From the NCBI GenBank assembly GCA_026647215.1, contig JAPKHC010000017.1:53596-117595 (forward strand): a stretch of 64,000 nucleotides of DNA, in the 5' to 3' direction. This document shows, in pieces, positions 43,930-53,173 of the stretch. Below the pieces are notes generated by a model, which worked only from the letters and a program-made list of their open reading frames with translations, searched no databases and was not told the DNA's origin. The stretch's first letter is position 1. Each line of letters begins with the position of its first letter. The DNA comes from F1-120-MAGs118 sp013360535. GTDB lineage: Bacteria; Planctomycetota; UBA1135; GCA-002686595. The position numbers and the translations under genes were made by a program.

Positions 43930-46167
43930 ATGATCGCCGCGCTGCTCCTCGCCCTCACGCTCGCCGGACCTTCCGGCGATGAAGCCTTCGACCGCGGGCC
44001 GCGTGCGCTGGCGCAGTCGAGCTGCCTCGAGTGCCACTCGGGCGCCGACGCGGAGGGCGAGCTGCGGCTCGACGAGGCGCTCGCCGCGCAGGAACCGGGC
44101 AAGAACCTCGCGCTGTGGCGTTCGGTCGCGCGCGAGCTGCGCTCGGGCCGCATGCCGCCGAAGAAGTCGCCCAAGCCCGCGCGCACGCTGGTCGACGCGA
44201 CGCTCGCGTGGATCGACACGACGCTCGCGAGCGCGCCGACCGATCCTGGCCGCCCGACGCTGCGCCGGCTCAACCGCCGCGAGTACGAGAACTCGGTCGC
44301 GGACCTGTGTGGCGTGCGCTTCGACGCGAGCGAGTGGTTCCCGCCCGACGAGACGGGCTACGGCTTCGACTCGATCGGCGACGTGCTCTCGATGCCCGAC
44401 GTGCTGCTCGAGAAGTACGTGGTCGCGGCCGAGCGCATCGCCGCGCGTGCGGTGCTCGTCGCCGACGAGGACCGGCCGTGGTCGGTGCGCGTGCCCGACA
44501 GCGCGATCGTGCACACGGAGAAGTTCACCACGCACGACGGCGCGTGGTCGCTCTACACCAACGGTTTCGTCGGCGTCGACCACGACTTCGACCGGCCGGG
44601 CACCTACGTGCTGCGCGCGCGCGCGTGGCAGTCGCCCGCCGGCAAGGATCCCGCGCGGCTCGAGCTGCGGCTGGGCGAGCGCAAGCTCGAGGCCTTCGAC
44701 GTCGAGGCCACGAAGGGCAACTCGCAGGTCTACGAGACGCGCGTCGAGGTGAGCGCGGGCCGCCAGCGCTTCTCGGCGGTGTTCACCAACGACTTCTGGA
44801 ATCCCGACGAGCCCGACAAGAAGCGTCGCGACCGCAACCTGTACGTCGAGTGGCTCGAGATCGCTGGCCCCGTCGGCTGGGTGCCGGAAACCGCGTTCCA
44901 GCGCGAGCTTTTCGAGCGTTTCAAGAACCCGCGCGAGGCCGTGGAGCACCTGGCGGAGCGAGCGTGGCGCCGCGCCGTGACCGCGACGGAGGTCGATCGG
45001 TTGCTGCAGATCGCGCCGCGCGGGGCCAAGCGCGACCAGCTCGTGCGCGATGCGCTCGTCGCGATCCTCGCGAGCCCCAACTTCGTGTTCCGCGTCGAGC
45101 GTGACCCCGCGGGCGCGGCGCCGGGCAGCGTGCGCGCGCTCGAGGGGCACGAGCTGGCGACGCGGCTCTCGTATTTCCTGTGGAGCACGTTGCCGGACGA
45201 GGCGCTGCTCGAGAGCGCGCGCAAGGGCCGGCTCGCGGACGAGCGCGAGCTCGAACGCGAGGTGCGCCGCATGCTGCGCGACGCGCGCGCGAGCGAGCTC
45301 GTCGCGAATTTCGCCGGCCAGTGGCTGCAGCTGCGCGCGCTCGAGCGCTCGGTGCCCGATCCGACGCGCCACCCGGAGTTCGACGAGGCCCTGCGCGCCT
45401 CGATGCGCGCCGAGACCGAGCAGCTGTTCGAGGCCGTGCTGCGCGAGGAACGGCCGATCGCCGAGCTCGTCGATCCCGACTTCACGTTCCTCGACGAGCG
45501 GCTCGCGAGGCACTACGGTCTCGAAGGTGTCGAAGGCCCGCACCTGCGGCGCGTCGCGCTCAATCCGACACAGCGTGCGCAGCGCGGCGGCCTGCTGCAG
45601 CAAGCGAGCGTGCTGACCGTGACGAGCAACCCCACGCGCACCTCGCCGGTCAAGCGCGGCAAGTGGGTACTCGAGACGCTGCTCGGCTCACCGCCGCTCG
45701 CGCCGCAGCCGGGCGTCGACTCGCTCGACGAGAGCCCGCAGGCCGCCAAGGCCGCGAGCCTGCGCGAGCGCCTCTCGCTCCACCGCGCGAACCCGGCCTG
45801 CGCCGTGTGCCACGACCAGCTCGACGGACTCGGCTTCGCGCTCGAGCACTACGGCCCGACCGGACGCTGGCGCGACGAGGCCGACGGCCACGCGGTCGAT
45901 TCGTCCGGCGAACTGGGCGACGGCACGAAGATCGACGGCGCCGCGGCGCTCGAGCGCAAGCTCGCGCACGATCCGGCCTTCGTGCGCAGCGTGGCCGAGA
46001 AGCTCGGGCTCTACGCGCTCGGCCGCGGCCTGCGGCCCGAGGATGCGCCCGCCTTCGACGCGCTCGTCGCGAGCTTCGCCGGTCGTTCCCCCACGCTCAC
46101 CGAACTGATCCTCGCGGTCGTGCGCCTCGACGCCTTCCGGCGCACCGTCGTCACGGGCAAACCATGA
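43930..46167 (+). CDS. Planctomycete cytochrome-type DUF1592/DUF1588 family protein
   Basis: 745 residues from ATG 43930 with a short signal peptide (MIAALLLALTLAGPSG). CLECH at 32-36 is a single haem c site in the planctomycete cytochrome C-like domain, followed by SGRMPPKKSP. Then come the usual modules: RRLNRREYENSVADLCGV (DUF1587), a carbohydrate-binding-like beta domain with YVLRARAWQSP, ATRLSYFLWSTLPDEALLES (DUF1592), RGGLLQQASVLTVTSNPT (DUF1588), and HDPAFVRSVAEKLGLYALGR (DUF1585). The family is abundant in Planctomycetota and usually paired with a DUF1552 gene, as here. The biochemical role is unproven; an exported redox or polymer-processing role is suspected. The gene overlaps the next by 4 nt (ATGA). 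Confidence 0.9.
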   Translation: MIAALLLALTLAGPSGDEAFDRGPRALAQSSCLECHSGADAEGELRLDEALAAQEPGKNLALWRSVARELRSGRMPPKKSPKPARTLVDATLAWIDTTLASAPTDPGRPTLRRLNRREYENSVADLCGVRFDASEWFPPDETGYGFDSIGDVLSMPDVLLEKYVVAAERIAARAVLVADEDRPWSVRVPDSAIVHTEKFTTHDGAWSLYTNGFVGVDHDFDRPGTYVLRARAWQSPAGKDPARLELRLGERKLEAFDVEATKGNSQVYETRVEVSAGRQRFSAVFTNDFWNPDEPDKKRRDRNLYVEWLEIAGPVGWVPETAFQRELFERFKNPREAVEHLAERAWRRAVTATEVDRLLQIAPRGAKRDQLVRDALVAILASPNFVFRVERDPAGAAPGSVRALEGHELATRLSYFLWSTLPDEALLESARKGRLADERELEREVRRMLRDARASELVANFAGQWLQLRALERSVPDPTRHPEFDEALRASMRAETEQLFEAVLREERPIAELVDPDFTFLDERLARHYGLEGVEGPHLRRVALNPTQRAQRGGLLQQASVLTVTSNPTRTSPVKRGKWVLETLLGSPPLAPQPGVDSLDESPQAAKAASLRERLSLHRANPACAVCHDQLDGLGFALEHYGPTGRWRDEADGHAVDSSGELGDGTKIDGAAALERKLAHDPAFVRSVAEKLGLYALGRGLRPEDAPAFDALVASFAGRSPTLTELILAVVRLDAFRRTVVTGKP

Positions 46168-47477
46168 TCCAGCCGCTCTCCCGTCGAACCCTCCTGCGCG
46201 GCGCCGGTGTCGCGCTCGCGCTCCCGTTCCTCGGCGCGATGGCGCGCGCGCGGAGTTCCGCCGCCGCACCGCGGCGCGTGATCTTCACGTACGTGCCCAA
46301 CGGCGTGCACATGCCCGACTGGCGTCCGAAGGGCGACGGCGAGGCGCTCGAGCTCGGCCCCACGCTCGAGCCGCTCGCGCGCTGGCGCGACTCGCTGCTC
46401 GTGTTCACCGGCCTCACGCAGGACAAGGCGCGTGCGAATGGAGACGGTCCTGGCGACCACGCACGCTCGGCAGCGAGCTTCCTGACGGGAACGCAAGCGC
46501 TCAAGACCGACGGCCCGATCCGCGCGGGGGTCTCTGCCGACCAGCTCGCGGCGCGCGAGATCGGCGGCAACACGCGCTTGCGTTCGCTCGAGCTGGGCTG
46601 CGAGGACGGGCGCCTCGGTGGCCAGTGCGACTCGGGCTACTCCTGCGCCTACTCGAACTCGATCTCCTGGAGCTCGCCCCACACGCCGCTGGGCAAGGAG
46701 ACCGATCCGCGCCTCGTGTTCGACCGCCTGTTCCGCGACGAGGAGCAGGACCTGAGCGAGGCCGAACGCAAGGAACGCCGGCGGCGGCGCAAGAGCGTGC
46801 TCGACTTCGTGCGCGAGGACGCGAAGCGGCTCTCGTCGAAGCTCGGGCCCGAGGACCGCCGCAAGCTCGACGAGTACGAGAGCGGCGTGCGCGAGCTCGA
46901 GCGACGCATCGAGTTCGCCGAGAAGAAGACGCGCGAGGCGGGCATCGCGCGGCCGGCGGAGCTGCCGGAGGACTACGTCGAGCGTGCGCACCTGCAGTGC
47001 GACCTGCTCGCGCTCGCGCTCGAGACCGACTCGACGCGCGTGGCGACGCTGATGTTCGCCAACGAAGGTTCGGGCCGCAGTTATCCCGCGCTCGGCGCTC
47101 CCGAGGGCCACCACGAGCTCTCGCACCACGGCGGCGACCCGGAAAAGCTCAAGAAGATCGCCGCGATCAACCGCCAGCACATCGAGCTGTTCGCGCACCT
47201 GCTCGCGGCGCTCTCGCGCAAGGAAGGCGAGGCCACGCTGCTCGACAGCACGATGATCGCCTACGGCAGCGGCATCTCCGACGGCGACCGCCACAACCAC
47301 GACGACCTGCCCGTGCTGCTCGCGGGAGGAAGTTCGTGCGAGCTGCGCGGCGGCCGGCACCTGCGCTTTCCCGACGAGACGCCGTGCACGAACCTGTGGC
47401 TCGCGCTGCTCGATCGCCTCGGTGTCGCCGTGCCGGCGCTCGGTGATTCCAACGGCCGCCTCGAAGGCCTCGCGTGA
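46164..47477 (+). CDS. DUF1552 protein with Tat signal
   Basis: 437 residues. The N-terminus SRRTLLRGAGVALALPFLGA is a twin-arginine signal, implying export of a folded protein. Conserved DUF1552 blocks include FTYVPNGVHMPDWRP, LLVFTGLTQDKA, GDHARSAASFLTGTQ, LQCDLLALALETDSTRVATL and GISDGDRHNHDDLPVLLAG. A charged helical region (about 195-260) may be a coiled coil. It is almost always next to a DUF1592/DUF1588 gene; I infer that the two work together outside the cytoplasm. It overlaps the galactokinase gene by 4 nt (GTGA). Confidence 0.9.
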   Translation: MIQPLSRRTLLRGAGVALALPFLGAMARARSSAAAPRRVIFTYVPNGVHMPDWRPKGDGEALELGPTLEPLARWRDSLLVFTGLTQDKARANGDGPGDHARSAASFLTGTQALKTDGPIRAGVSADQLAAREIGGNTRLRSLELGCEDGRLGGQCDSGYSCAYSNSISWSSPHTPLGKETDPRLVFDRLFRDEEQDLSEAERKERRRRRKSVLDFVREDAKRLSSKLGPEDRRKLDEYESGVRELERRIEFAEKKTREAGIARPAELPEDYVERAHLQCDLLALALETDSTRVATLMFANEGSGRSYPALGAPEGHHELSHHGGDPEKLKKIAAINRQHIELFAHLLAALSRKEGEATLLDSTMIAYGSGISDGDRHNHDDLPVLLAGGSSCELRGGRHLRFPDETPCTNLWLALLDRLGVAVPALGDSNGRLEGLA

Positions 47478-48718
47478 GCGCGACAGCCCTGCCGCCGCAC
47501 GCCTTCGAGCTCGCCCGGCAGTTTCGTGAGCTCACGGGGCTCGAAGCGACGCACTTCGTGCGCGCGCCGGGCCGCGTGAACCTGATCGGCGAGCACATCG
47601 ACTACAACGAGCTCGCCGTGCTGCCCGCGGCGATCCAGCGCGAGGTCCGGATCGTGCTGCGGCCACGCGCCGACGCGCGGGTGCGCGTCGCCAACGTCGA
47701 CGGGCGCTTCGGCGTGCGCGAGTTCGAGCTCTCGAGCTCGATCGCGCCCTTCGCGCAGGGCGATTGGGGCAACTACGCCAAGGCGGCCGCGGAGTTCCTC
47801 GCGCGCGAGCGTGGTGCCCCACGCGGCTTCGACGCGCTCGTGAGCGGCGACATTCCTCCGGCGGCCGGGCTCTCGTCGTCGTCGGCGTTGACCGTCGCGT
47901 GCGGGCTCGCCGTCGCGACCGCGAACGAGCTCCCCCGCGACCCGCTCGACCTCGCGGAAGCCCTCGCGCGCGCAGAGCGCTACGTCGGCACGAACTCCGG
48001 CGGCATGGATCAGGCCGCGTGCCTGTGCGGCCGCGCCGACCACGCCCTGCGCATCGAGTTCCGGCCGCTGAAGGTCGAGCCCGTGCCGCTGCCCGCCGAC
48101 TGGCGCTTCCTGATCGCGCACAGCGGCGTGCAGGCCGACAAGTCGGGCGCCGCTCGCGATGCCTACAACTTGCGGCGCAACGAGTGCGCCGCAGCGCTCG
48201 CGGCGGTCGTGCTCGACCCCGAGCTCGCGCCGGAGCTCCGCACGGGAATGCCGCCGACCTACCGTGCCCTGCTCGCGCGCATCGGCGCCGAGCGGCTGGC
48301 GTGGATCGCGCTGCGCCAGCTCGACGGCACGCTGGCGCGCCGCTTCCGCCACGTGATCTCGGAAGGCGCGCGGGTCGAGCGCGCGCGCAAGGCGCTCGTG
48401 GCCGGCGACATCGAGACGTTCGGCCACCTGATGGACGACTCGCACACGAGCCTCGCCGACGACTACGAGGCCAGCCATCCCGCGCTCGATCGGCTGGTCG
48501 AGCTCGCGCGCGCGCACGGTGCGCTCGGTGCACGCCTGACCGGGGCCGGTTTTGGCGGATGCATCGTCGCGCTGGTGCGCGAGCGGGACGCCGAGCGCGT
48601 CCGCGCGGCGCTCGAGCGCGATTTCTACGGCGGCGAGGCCGGCGAGGCGCTGCTCGTGGCCCGCGCGAGCGCCGGTGCGAGCGTCGCTCCGTTCGCTCCC
48701 GTTCCCGCGCGCCCTTGA
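47474..48718 (+). CDS. galK: Galactokinase (GHMP kinase family)
   Basis: 414 residues from GTG 47474, overlapping the DUF1552 stop. The galactokinase signature VRAPGRVNLIGEHIDYN is at about 30-46. The GHMP ATP-binding loop is IPPAAGLSSSSALT, the substrate region SGGMDQAACLCGRAD, and the C-terminal GHMP motif TGAGFGGCIVALV. SGVQADKSGAARDAYNLRR matches the galactokinase block that distinguishes it from mevalonate kinases. It phosphorylates galactose, or a related sugar, to the 1-phosphate in the cytoplasm. No galT or galE is adjacent. Translation coupling to an exported DUF1552 protein is unusual and may indicate that the upstream pair helps release galactose-containing substrate. Confidence 0.88.
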   Translation: MSATALPPHAFELARQFRELTGLEATHFVRAPGRVNLIGEHIDYNELAVLPAAIQREVRIVLRPRADARVRVANVDGRFGVREFELSSSIAPFAQGDWGNYAKAAAEFLARERGAPRGFDALVSGDIPPAAGLSSSSALTVACGLAVATANELPRDPLDLAEALARAERYVGTNSGGMDQAACLCGRADHALRIEFRPLKVEPVPLPADWRFLIAHSGVQADKSGAARDAYNLRRNECAAALAAVVLDPELAPELRTGMPPTYRALLARIGAERLAWIALRQLDGTLARRFRHVISEGARVERARKALVAGDIETFGHLMDDSHTSLADDYEASHPALDRLVELARAHGALGARLTGAGFGGCIVALVRERDAERVRAALERDFYGGEAGEALLVARASAGASVAPFAPVPARP

Positions 48719-48786
48719 ATCCGACCGCGCCGGCCCCACGAACTGCCTCGAGCCAGAGCCACCGCGGGCCGTCGCGCCCCCTCACG

Positions 48787-49506
48787 ATGCCCACGACCGC
48801 CATCTCCCCCGTCGCCCGCCTCGCCGGCGTGCGCAAGAGCTACGTCGAGGTCGACCACACTCGCGAGGTGCTGCACGGCATCGACCTCGAGCTCGTGCGC
48901 GGCGAGTTCACCGTGCTCGTCGGCCGCAGCGGCAGCGGCAAGTCGTCGCTGATCCACCTGCTGTCGGGCATCGACATCCCCAGCGCCGGCACGGTCGAGG
49001 TGTTCGGCGAGACGTTGTTCGGAGGCCCGGGGGCTCCGGCGAGCGAGGAGCGCCGCACCGACGTGCGCCGCCGCCGCATCGGGCTCGTGTTCCAGTTCTT
49101 CAACCTGCTGCCGACCTTGACGATCGAGGAGAACCTCCTGCTGCCGCTCGAGCTGTGCGGCAAGCTCGACGCCGCCGGGCGCGGACGCGCGGCGGAGCTG
49201 CTCGACGCGGTCGGGCTCGCGGCGGCGGCGCGCAAGTTCCCCGATCGCCTGTCGGGCGGCGAGCAGCAGCGTGCGGCCATCGCGCGTGCGCTCGTGCACG
49301 ATCCCGAGCTCGTGCTCGCCGACGAACCGACGGGCAACCTCGACGACGAGAACGCCGCGCGAGTGCTCGAGCTGTTCGAGAAGCTGTTGCGGCCGGGCGC
49401 GAAGACGCTCCTGATGGTGACGCACAGCGCGCAGGCCGAGCGCATCGGCGATCGAGTGCTCGAGCTCGTCGACGGGCGCCTGCGCGAGCGCCGCGGGGAG
49501 CGCTGA
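48787..49506 (+). CDS. ABC transporter ATP-binding protein, LolD/MacB type
   Basis: 239 residues from ATG 48787. Walker A GRSGSGKSS (about 49-57), Q-loop FQFFNLLPTLTIEEN, signature LSGGEQQRAAIARALVHDP, Walker B LVLADEPTGNLD and switch histidine MVTHS are all intact. The LPTLTxEEN and DEPTGNLD forms are typical of LolD/MacB/FtsE-like ATPases that power FtsX-type permeases without being classic importers. It lies 5 nt before the permease gene and forms a transport unit with it. Confidence 0.93.
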   Translation: MPTTAISPVARLAGVRKSYVEVDHTREVLHGIDLELVRGEFTVLVGRSGSGKSSLIHLLSGIDIPSAGTVEVFGETLFGGPGAPASEERRTDVRRRRIGLVFQFFNLLPTLTIEENLLLPLELCGKLDAAGRGRAAELLDAVGLAAAARKFPDRLSGGEQQRAAIARALVHDPELVLADEPTGNLDDENAARVLELFEKLLRPGAKTLLMVTHSAQAERIGDRVLELVDGRLRERRGER

Positions 49507-49511
49507 GGCCC

Positions 49512-52058
49512 GTGGTCTCTCTGCTCACGCGCGCGAGCCTGCGCTACCTCGTCCGGCATCCGGCGCAGCTCGTGCTGGCGATCCTCGGAGTCGCGGTCGG
49601 AGTCGCCGTCGTCGTCGGCATCGACACCGCGAGCTCCAGCGCACGCCGATCCTTCGAGCTCGCGACCGGCGCCCTCAGCGGCAGCGCGACGCACGTCGTG
49701 CGCGGCGCGCCGAACGTGGCCGAGGAGGTCTACGTGAAGCTCGCGCTCGAGAGCGGCTCGCCTCCGGCGGCGCCGGTCGTGCAGCGCGCGCTCGGCCTCG
49801 TGCGACCGGCGAGACGCACGCTGGAGCTTCTGGGCGTCGACCCGCTCGCCGAAGGCCCGTTCCGCGGCTACACGGCCTCCGGCGGCGGCACGGACGCGAC
49901 GGCGCTGCTCGCGGGCGCGGGTGCGTGGCTCTCGCGCGAGACGGCGAGCGAGCTCGGCGCGCAGGTCGGCGACGAGCTCGTGTTCGTCGTCGGAAGCCGC
50001 GAAAAATCGCTGGTTCTCGCGGGCCTGCTCGAGGCGCAGTCGTCGCTCGCGCGGGCGGCCCTCGCGGACGTCGCGCTGGTCGACATCTCGACCGCGCAGG
50101 ACTTCCTCGCGCTGCGCGGCGAGCTGTCGCGCATCGACCTGATCCTGCCCGAGGAGCCGACCGCCCGCGCCGCGGCTGTCGCGCGCCTGAAGGCCACGCT
50201 TCCCGAAGGCTGCACGCTCGAGCCCGCGTCGCGGCGCTCGGAGACGCTCGCCGGCATGACGCGCGCCTTCGACATCAACCTGCGCGCGCTCGGCTTCCTC
50301 GCGCTGCTCGTCGGCGTGTTCCTCGTCTACAACACGATGACCTTCGCGGTCGTCCAGCGCCGCCCGCTGTGGGGCACGCTGCGTTCGCTCGGTGCGACGC
50401 GGGGCGAGCTGTTCCGCCGTGTGTGCGTCGAGGCGCTGGCGATCGGGGCACTGGGCACGACGCTCGGGCTCGGGCTCGGACTGCTGCTCGCGCAAGCCCT
50501 CGTCCGCCTCGTCACGCGCACGATCAACGACCTCTATTACGTCGTGTCGGTGCGCGAGCTCGCGATCGAGCCCTCGACGCTCGCCGAGGCGGCACTGCTC
50601 GGACTTGGCGCGACGCTGGTCGGAGCCCTGTTCCCCGCCTTCGACGCCATGCGCACGCCGCCCAAGGCCGTGCTCGATCGGGCCGCGCTCGAAGCGCGAC
50701 TGCGCGCGCGGCTGGGTTGGCTCGCACTCGCAGGCCTGGTCGCCGGCGCGGCTTCGTTCGGGCTGCTCAAGACCTCGGGCAACAACCTCCCGCTCGGTTT
50801 TGCGGCCCTGTTCCTGATGCTCTTCGCCGCCGCGCTGCTCGTGCCGCTCGCGACCTCGCTCGCCTGTCGCGCGCTCGCCCCGCTCGCCGGAGCGCTCGGC
50901 GGAAACCTCGGCCGCATCGCGACACGCGGCATCACGAGCCACCTCGCACGCAGCTCGGTCGCGATCGCCGCACTCGCGATCGCGCTGTCGGCCACGGCGG
51001 GCATGGGAATCCTCGTCGACAGCTTCCGCACGACGGTCACGAACTGGCTCGACACCACGCTGGTGGCCGACATCTACGTATCGAGCCCGAGCACGTTCTC
51101 CAACCGCGACTCGGCGGTGCTGTCCGACGCGCTGGTCGAGAGTCTGACGAAGGACCCGCAGGTCGCGGGCCTGACCACGTTCCGCGATGTCGAGCTCGAG
51201 CTCGCCGACGGCTCGCGCGTGCTCGCGAGCGCGGCGGCGCTCGACCCGCGCAGCCGCGACGCCTACCGACTGCTGCAGGGCAACCCCGACTCGGTCTGGC
51301 CGGCCTTCGAGGCGCGCGACGGCCTCGTGGTCTCCGAGTCGCTCGCGCGCCATCGCAAGCTCGCGCCGGGAGCGCGCCTCGACGTGCGCACGGCGTCCGG
51401 CCTGCGCACGTTCGAGGTGCTGGGCGTGTTCCGCGACTACTCCTCCGATCAGGGGTGGGCCCTGATCTCGCAGGCAACGTGGGTGCGCCACTGGTCGGAC
51501 GAGCGCGTCAGCGCACTCGGGCTGTTCCTCACGCCGGGTGTCGACGTCGAAGTCGCGCTGGAGCGGCTGCGCGGCGTCGTTCCGGCGGGTGAAGTCGTGC
51601 TCGTGCGTTCTGGCGACGAGCTCATCGCCGCGTCGATGGAAGTCTTCGACCGCACGTTCTCCGTGACCCGCGTGCTGCGCCTGCTCGCGGGAATCGTCGC
51701 CGTGCTCGGCCTCGTGGGAGCGCTGCTCGCGATGGAACTCGAGCGCGAGCGCGAGATGGGCGTGCTGCGCGCGATCGGACTGTCCCCCGGCGGCCTGCGG
51801 CGCGTCGTGCTCGGCCAGAGCGGCCTGATCGGTGCCCTCGCGGGACTGTTCGCGGCACCGATCGGCATCGCGGTCGCGCTCGTGCTGATCCTCGTCATCA
51901 ACGCGCGCTCCTTCGGCTGGACGCTCGACGTGCAGATCGATCCTGGAGTGCTCGTGGAGACGTTCGCGCTCGCGTGCGTGTCCGCGCTCGCCGCCGGTGC
52001 CTATCCCGCGTGGCGCATGGCACGCCTCTCCCCCGCTCAGGCGTTGCGAGGCGAATGA
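49512..52058 (+). CDS. FtsX-family ABC permease (AttFG/LolCE-like), double-length
   Basis: 848 residues from GTG 49512 (VVSLLTRASLRYLVRHPAQL), with two FtsX modules. A first N-terminal helix (about 16-35) is followed by an extracytoplasmic MacB-PCD-like domain and three helices (FLALLVGVFLVYNTMTFAVV and following). Then come two central helices (about 405-455), a second helix near SVAIAALAIALSATAGMGI, a second large soluble domain and three last helices. This layout is found in permeases that move lipoproteins or hydrophobic molecules across or out of the inner membrane. The next gene, an AttH-like lipoprotein, makes an AttEFGH-like export system likely. Confidence 0.88.
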   Translation: MVSLLTRASLRYLVRHPAQLVLAILGVAVGVAVVVGIDTASSSARRSFELATGALSGSATHVVRGAPNVAEEVYVKLALESGSPPAAPVVQRALGLVRPARRTLELLGVDPLAEGPFRGYTASGGGTDATALLAGAGAWLSRETASELGAQVGDELVFVVGSREKSLVLAGLLEAQSSLARAALADVALVDISTAQDFLALRGELSRIDLILPEEPTARAAAVARLKATLPEGCTLEPASRRSETLAGMTRAFDINLRALGFLALLVGVFLVYNTMTFAVVQRRPLWGTLRSLGATRGELFRRVCVEALAIGALGTTLGLGLGLLLAQALVRLVTRTINDLYYVVSVRELAIEPSTLAEAALLGLGATLVGALFPAFDAMRTPPKAVLDRAALEARLRARLGWLALAGLVAGAASFGLLKTSGNNLPLGFAALFLMLFAAALLVPLATSLACRALAPLAGALGGNLGRIATRGITSHLARSSVAIAALAIALSATAGMGILVDSFRTTVTNWLDTTLVADIYVSSPSTFSNRDSAVLSDALVESLTKDPQVAGLTTFRDVELELADGSRVLASAAALDPRSRDAYRLLQGNPDSVWPAFEARDGLVVSESLARHRKLAPGARLDVRTASGLRTFEVLGVFRDYSSDQGWALISQATWVRHWSDERVSALGLFLTPGVDVEVALERLRGVVPAGEVVLVRSGDELIAASMEVFDRTFSVTRVLRLLAGIVAVLGLVGALLAMELEREREMGVLRAIGLSPGGLRRVVLGQSGLIGALAGLFAAPIGIAVALVLILVINARSFGWTLDVQIDPGVLVETFALACVSALAAGAYPAWRMARLSPAQALRGE

Positions 52059-53173
52059 TGCGGACCTTGTCGTTCCTGCTCGCGCTGCTGTCGACGTTCG
52101 CGTGCTCGCGGACCCCGGAGCCCGTGCGCGCGGAGCTCGACGTCGGCGAGTTGCTCTCGGCCGCCGCCGACCCGCGCTTCGAACGCGCGAGCGAGCCGCG
52201 CGAGTTCGTGTTCCCGCTCGACCACGGCCCGCATCCGACCTTCCAGACCGAGTGGTGGTACTTCACCGGCACGCTCGCCGACGCGAGCGGCGGCGAGTAC
52301 GGCTACCAGCTGACGTTCTTCCGCCGCGCGCTCGCGCCCGAGGCACCGCGGCTCGACTCGAACTGGGCGAGTCACGAGTTCTACATGGCGCACTTCACGC
52401 TTTCGGCCGCAAAAGGGCAGCGTTTCGAGGCCCGCGAGCGCTTCGAGCGCGGCGCCCTCGGCCTCGCCGGAGCCCGCTCGGAGCCGTGGAGCGTGTGGCT
52501 GCGCGACTGGCGCGTCGAAGGTGACCTCGACGGTGGCGACGTGCGCCTCGTGGCACGCGACGGCGACCTCGCGCTCGACCTCACGCTGCGCGCGACGCGA
52601 CCCGTGCTGCTTCAAGGCGAGCGCGGCCTCTCGCGCAAGGGCGCCGAGCCCGGCAATGCCTCGTTCTACTACTCGATCCCGCGCCTCGACTCGCGTGGCA
52701 CGCTCGAGCTCGAGGGTGAGCGCTTCGGGGTGACCGGCGAGTCGTGGTTCGATCGCGAGTGGTCGACGAGCGCGCTCGAGCCCGGTCAGGTCGGCTGGGA
52801 CTGGTTCGCGCTGCGCTTCGACGACGGCTGCGACCTGATGCTGTACGTGATGCGGCGCGACGACGGTTCGCTCGACCCGTTCAGCTCCGGCACCTTCGCC
52901 CAGCCCGGCGCCGCGCCACGCAAGCTCGCGCGCGACGACTTCACGATCACGCCGACCGCGCGCTGGACCAGCCCGGCGAGTGGAGCGACCTACCCTTCCG
53001 CGTGGCGCATCACGATCCCGGCGCTGGCGCTGGAGTGCGAGCTCGAGCCACTCGTGAGCGACTGCGAGCTCGCGATCTCGGTGCGCTATTGGGAGGGTGC
53101 AGTGCGCGCGAGCGGAACCCGCGGCGGCGTGCAGCTCTCGGGCCGCGGCTTCGTCGAGCTCACGGGGTACTGA
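52055..53173 (+). CDS. AttH/CrtC-like lipocalin-fold lipoprotein
   Basis: 372 residues from ATG 52055, overlapping the permease stop by 4 nt (ATGA). A lipoprotein signal runs up to LSTFAC (about Cys18). FPLDHGPHPTFQTEWWYFTG is the hallmark of the AttH/carotenoid 1,2-hydratase family. GYQLTFFRRAL, SWFDREWSTSALEPGQVGWD and WFALRFDDGCDLMLYVMR are its other conserved blocks. The family has a double lipocalin-like barrel; AttH proteins accompany ABC exporters, CrtC hydrates carotenoids. With the two preceding genes, an envelope lipid or hydrophobic-cargo role is the better guess. The last 14 nt overlap the convergent transporter gene. Confidence 0.88.
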   Translation: MMRTLSFLLALLSTFACSRTPEPVRAELDVGELLSAAADPRFERASEPREFVFPLDHGPHPTFQTEWWYFTGTLADASGGEYGYQLTFFRRALAPEAPRLDSNWASHEFYMAHFTLSAAKGQRFEARERFERGALGLAGARSEPWSVWLRDWRVEGDLDGGDVRLVARDGDLALDLTLRATRPVLLQGERGLSRKGAEPGNASFYYSIPRLDSRGTLELEGERFGVTGESWFDREWSTSALEPGQVGWDWFALRFDDGCDLMLYVMRRDDGSLDPFSSGTFAQPGAAPRKLARDDFTITPTARWTSPASGATYPSAWRITIPALALECELEPLVSDCELAISVRYWEGAVRASGTRGGVQLSGRGFVELTGY

